Origin: JAXLVB01 sp046329195
Lineage (GTDB): Bacteria; Bacteroidota; Bacteroidia; Cytophagales; Spirosomataceae
Reading direction: 5' to 3'
DNA: 64,000 nt
Assembly: GCA_046329195.1 (NCBI GenBank)
Contig: JAXLVB010000003.1
Span: forward strand, 744,001 to 808,000
The position numbers and the translations under genes are program-made. Positions 25,969 through 34,593 of this stretch are shown here, one piece after another. Every line of letters begins with the position of its first letter. Positions within the stretch are counted from its first letter, which is position 1. Under the pieces are notes generated by a model, which was not told the origin of the DNA, did no database searches, and worked only from the letters and a program-made list of their open reading frames with translations.

Positions 25969-28299
25969 TTAATTGGCTACTTCGCTCAAAAACTTTATAC
26001 GCATCAGGCGAAGTTCTTCTTCGGTATATTCGTCACCGCCAAATTCTTTCATAGCCACCGCAATGTTATCGGTTTCAGCGGTCATGAAATAATCATAAAT
26101 TTCGTCTTGGCGGTCTTCGTCCATTACCTGATTGATGTAATAGTCTAAGTTAAGTTTTGTGCCTGAGTAGCAGATATGTTCAATCTCTTCGATGAGCTCG
26201 GTCATCGACAAATCTTTAGCTTCGGCAATCTCTTCGAGGTCAATTTTACGGTCAATTTGTTGAATGATAAAAATCTTCACTTTCGACTTGTTGACCATTG
26301 ACTTGACCACTACTTCGGTAGCTGTCTCAATCTCGTTTTCTTCGACATAGCGAGAAATGAGTTCAATAAATGGTTTCCCAAATTTTTGTACTTTGCCCAT
26401 ACCTACCCCATTGATTTGCGCCATTTCTTGCACGCTGGTTGGGTAGGTTGTAGCCATTTCTTCGATAGAAGGGTCCTGAAAAATCACATACGGAGGTAGG
26501 TTTTTCTCTTTCGCAATCTTCTTCCGAAGGTTCTTTAGGAGTTCAAACAAGGCTTCGTCATAGGCTTTACCACCTGCACTAAGGTCTTTTTCCTCCGATT
26601 CTTCCTCTACGTCGTTATCAAAATCATGGTCTCTTGAAAGCGTAATAGGGTAAGAATCTTTGAGGTATTCTTCGCCTTTTTGCGAAATCTTAAGCACTCC
26701 AATGTTTTCTACGTCTTTTTCAAGGTAGCCAAATATCGTTACTTGACGAACGATAGAAGCCCAAAAGTCAACAGGGCTTTGCGCTTTTTTCTTCTTTTTC
26801 TTCGTGGTTTTTGATGATGCCTTGGGTGTCGTTTCCTCGTCATCGCCCTCTACGTTGTCGTCGTAGTCCTCATCGTCTTCATCGTCTTCGTCATCGGCCA
26901 AATCTCGCAAATAGGCCTTTCCTTTGCCAAAACCCTCTAGCTTATTATGACCATGACTAACCACGTATGGATTTTCGACCCCCATAATCACATCAGCGAT
27001 ATGGTCGGTATCAAACCGTTGGTCGGTTTGTAACACGGTCTTGAGCACCAGCACTACTTCGTCTTCGGCCTTAAATTTGTCGGTGGGTTTTAGACAGTTG
27101 TCACAATAGCCACAGTCTTTTGGCACATATTCGCCAAAATAATTCAACAACTGACGCCGCCTACACACGCCCAAGGTTGCGTAAGTCACCATCTCGTTGA
27201 GCAGGTGCTTGGCGTTATCACGTTCTGTGACCGACTTGTCTTTATTGAACTTGTCAAGCTTTACAATATCGTCATGACTATAGAACATGATGCAATTGCC
27301 TTCGAGGCCGTCACGGCCCGATCGCCCTGTTTCTTGGTAATAGCCCTCCAGCGATTTAGGAGCGTCATAGTGAATCACAAAGCGCACGTCGGGTTTGTCA
27401 ATCCCCATTCCAAAGGCGATGGTAGCCACCATGACGTCGGTTTCTTCATTCAAGAAAGCTTCTTGGTTGGCCATCCGAATGGCTGCATCTAAGCCTGCGT
27501 GATACGGCAGGGCTTTTACGCCATTGACATTGAGCAATTCAGCTACTTCTTCTACTTTTTTTCGGCTCAGGCAGTAAATGATTCCGCCCTTGCCGTGATT
27601 ATTCTTGATATAACGAATCAGCTGCTTGTCGGTATCGTTACGCTTGGGGCGAACCTCATAGTAGAGATTCTTGCGGTTGAACGATGACTTAAAAATCACC
27701 GAGTCTTCCATCTGCAAGTTTTTCTGAATATCCTGCTGTACTTTAGGAGTAGCCGTGGCGGTTAGCGCAATAAGCGGAAGGCTGGCGTCAATACTCTCAA
27801 CGATAGACCGGATTTTGCGGTATTCTGGACGAAAATCGTGCCCCCACTCCGATATACAGTGGGCCTCGTCAATAGCCACAAACGAAATATTCGCTTTGAG
27901 CAAAAAGTTGAGGTTGTCTTCTTTGGTTAGCGATTCGGGGGCCACATAGAGCAATTTCACTTCGCCACTGAGCACATCCTTCTTGACTTTGGTCATTTCG
28001 GCTTTGCTCAGGGTTGAGTTTAGAAATTGGGCATTAATCCCCACGGCATTCATTTGATCCACCTGATTTTTCATCAGGGCAATCAATGGCGAAATCACAA
28101 TGGCGGTGCCTTCACTCACAATGGCTGGAATCTGATAACACAATGATTTACCAGCACCTGTGGGCATAATCACGAAGGTGTTGTTCCCTTCGAGAATATT
28201 ACAAATTATGTTTTCTTGGTCACCCCTAAATTGTGCGTAACCAAAAACTTCTTTCAGTTTTTCTTTGATTGCGGTTCGTACAGCGTTGTCAACTACCAT
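25969..28299 (-). CDS. recQ: ATP-dependent DNA helicase RecQ
   Basis: A 3'-5' superfamily 2 helicase for recombination and fork repair. The 776 residues have the helicase motifs: IMPTGAGKSLCYQIPA (Walker A), IDEAHCISEWGHDFRPEY, LTATATPKVQQDI, IIYCLSRKKVEE and QETGRSGRDGLEG. The zinc cluster is CRRRQLLNYFG... CGYCDNC. An RQC winged helix follows and an HRDC domain lies near residues 570-640 with PPYVIFQDPSIEEMA. A charged insert at about 460-505 (an Asp/Glu run, then six Lys) sits between zinc and winged-helix parts. A C-terminal tail follows the HRDC domain. Confidence 0.94.
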   Translation of the reverse strand: MVVDNAVRTAIKEKLKEVFGYAQFRGDQENIICNILEGNNTFVIMPTGAGKSLCYQIPAIVSEGTAIVISPLIALMKNQVDQMNAVGINAQFLNSTLSKAEMTKVKKDVLSGEVKLLYVAPESLTKEDNLNFLLKANISFVAIDEAHCISEWGHDFRPEYRKIRSIVESIDASLPLIALTATATPKVQQDIQKNLQMEDSVIFKSSFNRKNLYYEVRPKRNDTDKQLIRYIKNNHGKGGIIYCLSRKKVEEVAELLNVNGVKALPYHAGLDAAIRMANQEAFLNEETDVMVATIAFGMGIDKPDVRFVIHYDAPKSLEGYYQETGRSGRDGLEGNCIMFYSHDDIVKLDKFNKDKSVTERDNAKHLLNEMVTYATLGVCRRRQLLNYFGEYVPKDCGYCDNCLKPTDKFKAEDEVVLVLKTVLQTDQRFDTDHIADVIMGVENPYVVSHGHNKLEGFGKGKAYLRDLADDEDDEDDEDYDDNVEGDDEETTPKASSKTTKKKKKKAQSPVDFWASIVRQVTIFGYLEKDVENIGVLKISQKGEEYLKDSYPITLSRDHDFDNDVEEESEEKDLSAGGKAYDEALFELLKNLRKKIAKEKNLPPYVIFQDPSIEEMATTYPTSVQEMAQINGVGMGKVQKFGKPFIELISRYVEENEIETATEVVVKSMVNKSKVKIFIIQQIDRKIDLEEIAEAKDLSMTELIEEIEHICYSGTKLNLDYYINQVMDEDRQDEIYDYFMTAETDNIAVAMKEFGGDEYTEEELRLMRIKFLSEVAN

Positions 28300-28335
28300 T
28301 CTTATGAGTACGTCTTTTTGTCGGTTAGGAAACGT

Positions 28336-28343
28336 TATCTTTG
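28336..28343 (+). promoter_or_regulatory. -7 promoter box (TATCTTTG) for kdsD
   Basis: A perfect TAnnTTTG box in the 87-bp gap between divergent recQ and kdsD, 44 bp before the proposed TTG start. TTTTTG at 28315-28320 is a possible but closely spaced -33 element. Confidence 0.5.
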
Positions 28344-28386
28344 TAACAAAATTAAAAGCAGGTCTAAAATTTCACATCATCTAACC

Positions 28387-29355
28387 TTGAAATTAGCAAA
28401 AAATATTCAGTCCATCGCCCGAAAAGTTTTACAAGACGAGGCCGAAGCCATTGTCAAAGTTACGGAATTTATTGACAAAAACTTTGAAGATTGTATCAAT
28501 TATTTACTCCAAAGCAAGGGTCGAGTGGTGGTAACGGGTGTTGGGAAAAGCGCCATTATTGCCCAAAAAATTGTTGCCACACTTAATTCCACTGGTACTC
28601 CAGCGCTGTTTATGCACGCTGCAGACGCCATTCACGGCGATTTAGGGATGATTCAGCCCGAAGATACGGTACTTTGTCTTTCAAAAAGTGGTGATACCTC
28701 CGAAATAAAAATTTTAGTGCCTTTAATTAAGCAAACGGGTGTAAAATTAATTGCAATGGTGGGGAATCCAACATCTTTTTTAGCTACAAATGCTCATTTT
28801 GTGCTAAACGCTTCGGTAGAACGAGAGGCTTGCCCACTGAATCTTGCCCCTACTACAAGTACTACTGTGGCGCTTGCACTGGGAGATGCCTTGGCGGTAT
28901 GTTTGCTTGAATTACGAGATTTCAATGCTCGTGATTTTGCACGATACCATCCTGGGGGCACGCTGGGCAAAAAACTTTACCTTAAAGTTAGTGATCTTTT
29001 CCCACAAAATCAGCTACCTGTAGTACTTGAAACTGCTCTTATCAAAGAGGCAATTCTCGAAATTAGTTCTAAACGACTCGGCGCCACAGCGGTTGTCAAT
29101 CAGCAACATGAATTAGTCGGCATTATTACCGATGGTGACCTTCGACGAATGCTGAATCGTTACGATGAATTTACCCACCTGAAAGCTTCGGATGTAATGA
29201 CCCGAACGCCGCTCACAATCGAGGCTGACGAATACGCCGTCAATGCTTTTCAGTTGATGCAAGCCCGAAACATTACTCAATTAGTAGTGGTTGAAGGCAA
29301 GCAGGTATTAGGGTTTGTTCACATGCACGACTTGCTTCGTGAGGGGTTGGTATAA
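28387..29355 (+). CDS. kdsD: Arabinose-5-phosphate isomerase KdsD/KpsF family
   Basis: Interconverts ribulose 5-phosphate and arabinose 5-phosphate, the entry to Kdo for lipopolysaccharide. About 322 residues: a SIS sugar-isomerase domain (VVTGVGKSAIIAQKI, HGDLGMIQPEDTVLCLSKSG) followed by two CBS domains (LGATAVVNQQHELVGIITDG, then ARNITQLVVVEGKQVLGFVH). Homology begins at KLAKNIQSIARKVLQ, so the TTG at 28387 is proposed as start. The open frame reaches upstream to 28216 but those residues lie antisense to the recQ start and across the promoter box. Confidence 0.9.
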   Translation: MKLAKNIQSIARKVLQDEAEAIVKVTEFIDKNFEDCINYLLQSKGRVVVTGVGKSAIIAQKIVATLNSTGTPALFMHAADAIHGDLGMIQPEDTVLCLSKSGDTSEIKILVPLIKQTGVKLIAMVGNPTSFLATNAHFVLNASVEREACPLNLAPTTSTTVALALGDALAVCLLELRDFNARDFARYHPGGTLGKKLYLKVSDLFPQNQLPVVLETALIKEAILEISSKRLGATAVVNQQHELVGIITDGDLRRMLNRYDEFTHLKASDVMTRTPLTIEADEYAVNAFQLMQARNITQLVVVEGKQVLGFVHMHDLLREGLV

Positions 29356-29364
29356 GCTCTTGTC

Positions 29365-29832
29365 CTATCGCATCCGATTGGCGTCTCGTACTTTTTGTTC
29401 GTCTCGACGAATAAATCGGTTGGCTAACACATTAGCAATTAGCCCTACCGCAATGGCATAAAACCCTATGGCATAGTTTCCTCGTTGAGCAGGTTCAAAA
29501 TAGCTACCTCCTTGGAAACTATTATAAACCGATAGTCCTAAAAGTACTACCATCACCAGCGAGTTGACCATGCCAAGCATCATCTGACGAAGTCGATTAT
29601 GGTATTGAAAAACTGAAAACAATGCCACGCAAGCCGCTATGATAGCCAATATACTCAGGTATATGGTGTTGGTGTCATGAAGTGTTTTATCACCTTGTGT
29701 ATGAATCAGTGCAAATGCGTTTAAGCGTACTTGCTCTGTTGGGGAAGACTTCATCCAAGTTGGAGTTACTAAATAAACTCCCATTGCCAAACTTACTATA
29801 GCCAAAAAGACAGATTGAATCCTTTGAAGCAT
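29365..29832 (-). CDS. DUF4293 four-helix membrane protein
   Basis: A 155-residue integral membrane protein with four hydrophobic segments (SVFLAIVSLAMGVYLV; YLSILAIIAACVALFSVF; MVNSLVMVVLLGLSVY; IGFYAIAVGLIANVLAN) and a basic C-terminus (RFIRRDEQKVRDANRMR). It begins MLQRIQSVFL, the typical opening of DUF4293, a Bacteroidota-specific family of unknown function. It converges with kdsD with a 9-bp gap. Confidence 0.85.
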   Translation of the reverse strand: MLQRIQSVFLAIVSLAMGVYLVTPTWMKSSPTEQVRLNAFALIHTQGDKTLHDTNTIYLSILAIIAACVALFSVFQYHNRLRQMMLGMVNSLVMVVLLGLSVYNSFQGGSYFEPAQRGNYAIGFYAIAVGLIANVLANRFIRRDEQKVRDANRMR

Positions 29833-30270
29833 ATCAAAAATTGTTATTGTTTGACAAAAGTATAGCTTAGATGCAGACCGTAAAAATTTAGAAGAAAGAA
29901 ATTTGTATATACTTGATTACCATTAGGTTACGAAGCAGATTTTATACCAAAAATTTGTAATTTCGATTAGAAAGTATATAAATTGCATCCACTTATGACA
30001 TTTTTGAAATGTCTAAATCTACTTGTCATAAACGACCATTTTACAGCCCGCCAGCCACCAGTCGTTGATTGTCAATAAGTTAATCCGTAAAGTCCGCCCG
30101 CCAGCAAGACTTACATCTTAAAAATTGATGCCTACTGCGCTCTTGTTTCTTAGTCTAAGAACCAAGAACTCAGTGACCTATTCCTACAAACCAAGTCATA
30201 AAGTTGGAATGGGTATAGTTATTGCTATTCACAGAAGTACGCCCAAAAACAATTTAATTTTATAGTAAGC
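29833..30270. other. Upstream region of the giant repeat protein gene
   Basis: A 438-bp divergent gap. Near 29997-30013 there is a 7-bp hairpin (GACATTT TTG AAATGTC). Around 30040-30115 two similar CCCGCCAGC words occur. No convincing TAnnTTTG box close to the giant gene start was found, although TTTGTAATTTCG lies at about 29954. No coding frame is supported. Confidence 0.4.
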
Positions 30271-33200
30271 ATGGACAATTGGTTTACCTTGCTTGGAGGA
30301 AGAGCTATCTCCCTCCACAACACGTTTCGTTCCAACACCACTAAAAAACCTTATCTCAAGTCCTTTGCTCTTGCACTGGGCCTCATTCTTTGGGCTAACC
30401 TAACCAATGCTCAAATATCAGGTACGGTTTACCGAGACTTCAACGCCAACGGTGTTAAAGACAATGCCAACGAAATTGGTCTAGGGGGCATTGCTGTAAA
30501 AATTACCAGCTCCAATGGCGTGGTGACTACAGGCACAACCATTGCTGGCACTACTACCGCTACATTTGCGTCGAGAGGTACATTTAGCATTACACCGAGT
30601 GGAACGGCACCTTTCCGGGTTGAGTTTTCGACCTTCCCTACGGGGCACTATTCAGCCCCTAAGGGCTCACAAAGTGGCACTTCGGTGCAGTTTGTGGCAG
30701 CAGCTACCACTTCTAACGTCAATTTGGGTATCAACTATCCTTCTGACTATTGCGAAGCTACTCCACGGGTAGCTGTACCTTGTTATGTAAATGGAAACCC
30801 TCTGCTCGACATCGCTGATAACTCAAAAGAAGCAGGTTTGTCAGACGCCCTCGTATCTTTCCCTTACAATTCGTCTGGAAGTACACCTACCAATGTAGAA
30901 TTGTCATTGGCCAATGCCATTGGCTCTACTTGGGGCTTGGCTTATGGCAAACAAAGTAAAATGCTATTTGCCTCAGCGGTGATGAAACGACACACAGGGT
31001 TTGGTCCAGGGGGAACAGGAGCTATCTATAAAATTTCAAATGCTACTACTACTACTAACTTTCCTGGTACAAGTACGTTCTTGAATCTAAATAATTATAC
31101 CTTGGGCGGCGTTGCTATTAATACAGGAACCGACCCGCACAGTGGTTTGCCTGGCGACAAATCGCAGTCTAACTTAGATAACGCCTCCTTTGATAAAGTA
31201 GGTCGTATTAGTTTTGGAGACCTCGAAATCAACGAAAAAGAAGACTCTCTTTTTGTCGTAAATCTCAATGACAAAAAACTCTACGCTATTTATTTAGGAG
31301 CAGATCCTGCTAACCCTACTGCTCCGACAACAGGTGCAGCGGATTCAAAAATCAAGGCTTTTACAATCCCAAACCCAAACTGTAATGGCGCTGCTAATGG
31401 CGACTATATTCCTTGGGGACTTAAAGTATATCATGGTGTACTTTACGTAGGGGTAGTTTGTACAGCTCAAACTTCGCAAAATAAAGCAGACTTAAAGGCT
31501 ACTGTTTATGCCCTTAATTTATCTACAGGAGCATTTACGGAGGTTCTTCTGAATAATAGTAACACTACTGCTATTCCATTGGACTTTGCTCGTGGTAGTG
31601 TGTATTGCAACTCAACGGCCACCAATGCACAAGCAGATTGGCGACCATGGCGTACTACTAATGTAGATGTGAATGTAGATGGCGTAATTGGTGGTGCTTC
31701 TTGTATTTCCATAGGGTTAATAACTTATCCACAACCCATTTTGTCAGACATCGAATTTGATGCCGACGGTTCTATGATTATTGGTTTTGCAGACCGCTTA
31801 GGCAACCAAACTGGCCGCCAAAACCAAGATAAGAATGGAACTTTATTTAGTGGTTTTAGCCAAGGTGACCTTTTACGAGCTTTTCCAAATGGAAATCAAT
31901 GGAAAATTGAAAATAACGGCACGGTAAATGGATTTGAAGGAATTGGCAAAGCTAATATAGAAGGCCCAGGTGGCGGTGAGTTTTACGGTGGCGTACGGAG
32001 TAGCGGACTCTATACTCCTATAGGTGATGAAACTGCTGACCACGCTCAAGCATCGCAAGGTGGATTAACGGTAAAGAATGGTTCAGGACAGGTAATGACT
32101 ACCATTATTGACCCTACTTACACTAATGCAAGCGATGTGAGTTATTGGTCGGGGGGGGTTCGCCGGCTCAATGGGGTAGTAGATATAAACACGGCTTCTA
32201 CTACCAATAACGGAAAACGAAGTGATAATGACTATCTTATTTATGATAGTAGTGACCCGTTGGTAGGTTCGTTCGGAAAAGCCAATGGGCTTGGCGATCT
32301 TGAGGTGATGTGTGGCTTACAGCCTATCGAAATTGGTAACCGAGTTTGGAGCGACGTGAATGGGAATGGAATCCAAGACCCTAACGAATCGGGTATCGGT
32401 GGCATTACCGTAAAGTTATATAAAGGTGGGGTTTTAGTAGCAACAACTACGACGAGTTCGGTGGCGGGTTCGTTAGGAGAATACTACTTTAATGCAAGTA
32501 ATGTAACAGGTGGACTCTTACCGAATATGGCTTATGAGATTCGGATAGAACTGAATCAATCGGCCTTAACTGCTTTTGACCTGACCACTAAAGATGCCAG
32601 TAGCAACAGTCAAGACGAAATAGATAGTGACTTTACGAACACGTCGGGTGTTGCTACCTTAGCTGTGACGACTGGAAGTTATGGAGCCAATAATCACACG
32701 TACGATTGTGGGTTCAATAATTGCCCCAGTATTACTAAAGTTACTCCTGACCCTGCTTCGCAGATTTGTAATGGCGAAACGGTTACGTTCAAAGTAAGCA
32801 CTAATGCTACAAATCTTCCTTATACAGCCATTGAGTTTGTACGTTTTACAAGTCAACAAGCTAACCCTTATACTTCGGTTGATGCAAGTAAAACCTCATT
32901 AGGGAGCTATAGTATTCCAGCTAATAATACTGCTACCATTACAGCATCTATTACGACTAACAATTTGCCAAGTAATGGCAGTAATAATGTAACCTACTAT
33001 ATCTACGCTTGTGTAAAGCCTGCTCCAGCAAACCCTAACTGTGTTCCGAGAGTTGAATATATAATCATATCGAAACCTAATCCATCTCTTACAGCTACGA
33101 ATAATAGTCCGGTTTGTGAGGGAGGGAGTATTAACCTTTCGGCAACGATTTCGGTCGTTTCAGCAAGTACTTACAGTTGGTCAGGGCCTAATTTTGCATC

Positions 33201-34593
33201 AGGTCTATCTAATCCGAGTCTTGCTAATGCTACCACTTCGATGCAAGGGGTTTATTCAGTAGTAATCACGGCAACCAACTCATGTACCGCTTCGGCTACT
33301 ACTTCGGTAAGTGTGCTCACCAAGCCTGTTGTTAATGTATCAGCGTCTGGAGGTGGCGTGGGTTGTGTAGGTAGCAGCATTACCTTGTCTGCTTCTGGAG
33401 GAACTTCTTATACTTGGAGTGGACCCAACAATTTTTCAGCAACTATTGCTAACCCTACTATTAGTCCTTTAGCTCTTGCAAGTGCGGGTAGTTACAGTGT
33501 GACGGTAAAAGGCTCTAATAACTGTACAGCCACGGCCACAGCCAGCCTTAGTGTTAATCCCAGTCCGTCGCTGCAAGCCAGTGGGAGCATTGTTTGTGAA
33601 GGGCAAACCCTCAATCTCTCAAGTTCAGGGGGGACCAGTTATACATGGACAGGACCTAACTCGTACAATTCAAATAGCCAGAATCCTGCCCTCCCGAATG
33701 CTACTACCGCTATGAGTGGTACTTATACCGTAACGGCTGCTAACTCGGCAAATTGCACTATCTCTGTTACTACAACCGCTTCTGTCAATCCTAAGCCTGT
33801 CATTACAGCCAACTCAAGTGGGCCAGCTTGTGTGGGCGGAAGCGTCACATTGTCTGCATCAGGCGGAACCAGTTATACCTGGACAGGACCGAATAGTTAT
33901 TCGGCCAGTGGGGCAAATCCTGCCATCACTTCTTTAACTACCGCTAATCAAGGAATTTATACAGTCATAGGAATTAATGGGTTCAATTGTACGGCCAGTG
34001 CGACTACCTCAATAGTTGTGAATACAAAACCGACTGTAGTAGCAACGGCTTCGTCTCCTATTTGTGAAGGAAGCTCTATTAATCTTTCTGCATCAGGAGG
34101 AAGTAGTTATTCTTGGTCAGGGCCCAATTTTTATTCAAGTACGCAACAAAATCCAGTTTTAAGTCCTGCCACTACCACCATGACAGGTACTTATAGCGTA
34201 ACAGCTTCTGCTGCCTCTTCTTGTTCGGCCAGTGCGACGGTGTCTGTTACAGTCAACACAAAGCCATCACTCCAAGTTTCGAGTAATTCTCCATTATGCT
34301 TGGGTAATACACTCAATCTGTTTGCATCAGGAGGAACTTCTTATTCTTGGAGTGGCCCTAATTCATTTAACACGGCACAACAAAACCCTGTACTTACCAA
34401 TGCCACTACTAGCATGGCAGGCGTTTATTCGGTCTCGGTGACTAACTCGAATTCGTGCTCTAATTCGGCTACCACTTCCGTCTCGGTTGTCAAGATTGTT
34501 GCTTCTGTCTCGTCAAACGCTCCTATTTGTTCTGGTGCTACTTTGACTTTATCAGCTTCCGGTGGTACTTCCTACTCTTGGACAGGTGACTAA
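30271..34593 (+). CDS. Giant secreted SdrD-B / Ig-like repeat protein, N-terminal part (frame lost at 34590)
   Basis: 1440 residues before the frame breaks. After a charged N-terminus comes a signal peptide (about 30-48, LALGLILWANLTNAQ). The first SdrD-B-like domain follows (GTVYRDFNANGVKDNANEIG). Residues about 130-680 form a large beta-rich, possibly propeller-like region with WGLAYGKQSKMLFASAVMKR. A second SdrD-B domain starts near 690 (GNRVWSDVNGNGIQDPNESG), then about seven Ig-like repeats with paired cysteines. The last reads SGGTSYSWTGD then stop, where other repeats read WTGP followed by DGF. The homologous frame continues at once in another register, so this is the front of one very large surface protein. 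Confidence 0.8.
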   Translation: MDNWFTLLGGRAISLHNTFRSNTTKKPYLKSFALALGLILWANLTNAQISGTVYRDFNANGVKDNANEIGLGGIAVKITSSNGVVTTGTTIAGTTTATFASRGTFSITPSGTAPFRVEFSTFPTGHYSAPKGSQSGTSVQFVAAATTSNVNLGINYPSDYCEATPRVAVPCYVNGNPLLDIADNSKEAGLSDALVSFPYNSSGSTPTNVELSLANAIGSTWGLAYGKQSKMLFASAVMKRHTGFGPGGTGAIYKISNATTTTNFPGTSTFLNLNNYTLGGVAINTGTDPHSGLPGDKSQSNLDNASFDKVGRISFGDLEINEKEDSLFVVNLNDKKLYAIYLGADPANPTAPTTGAADSKIKAFTIPNPNCNGAANGDYIPWGLKVYHGVLYVGVVCTAQTSQNKADLKATVYALNLSTGAFTEVLLNNSNTTAIPLDFARGSVYCNSTATNAQADWRPWRTTNVDVNVDGVIGGASCISIGLITYPQPILSDIEFDADGSMIIGFADRLGNQTGRQNQDKNGTLFSGFSQGDLLRAFPNGNQWKIENNGTVNGFEGIGKANIEGPGGGEFYGGVRSSGLYTPIGDETADHAQASQGGLTVKNGSGQVMTTIIDPTYTNASDVSYWSGGVRRLNGVVDINTASTTNNGKRSDNDYLIYDSSDPLVGSFGKANGLGDLEVMCGLQPIEIGNRVWSDVNGNGIQDPNESGIGGITVKLYKGGVLVATTTTSSVAGSLGEYYFNASNVTGGLLPNMAYEIRIELNQSALTAFDLTTKDASSNSQDEIDSDFTNTSGVATLAVTTGSYGANNHTYDCGFNNCPSITKVTPDPASQICNGETVTFKVSTNATNLPYTAIEFVRFTSQQANPYTSVDASKTSLGSYSIPANNTATITASITTNNLPSNGSNNVTYYIYACVKPAPANPNCVPRVEYIIISKPNPSLTATNNSPVCEGGSINLSATISVVSASTYSWSGPNFASGLSNPSLANATTSMQGVYSVVITATNSCTASATTSVSVLTKPVVNVSASGGGVGCVGSSITLSASGGTSYTWSGPNNFSATIANPTISPLALASAGSYSVTVKGSNNCTATATASLSVNPSPSLQASGSIVCEGQTLNLSSSGGTSYTWTGPNSYNSNSQNPALPNATTAMSGTYTVTAANSANCTISVTTTASVNPKPVITANSSGPACVGGSVTLSASGGTSYTWTGPNSYSASGANPAITSLTTANQGIYTVIGINGFNCTASATTSIVVNTKPTVVATASSPICEGSSINLSASGGSSYSWSGPNFYSSTQQNPVLSPATTTMTGTYSVTASAASSCSASATVSVTVNTKPSLQVSSNSPLCLGNTLNLFASGGTSYSWSGPNSFNTAQQNPVLTNATTSMAGVYSVSVTNSNSCSNSATTSVSVVKIVASVSSNAPICSGATLTLSASGGTSYSWTGD

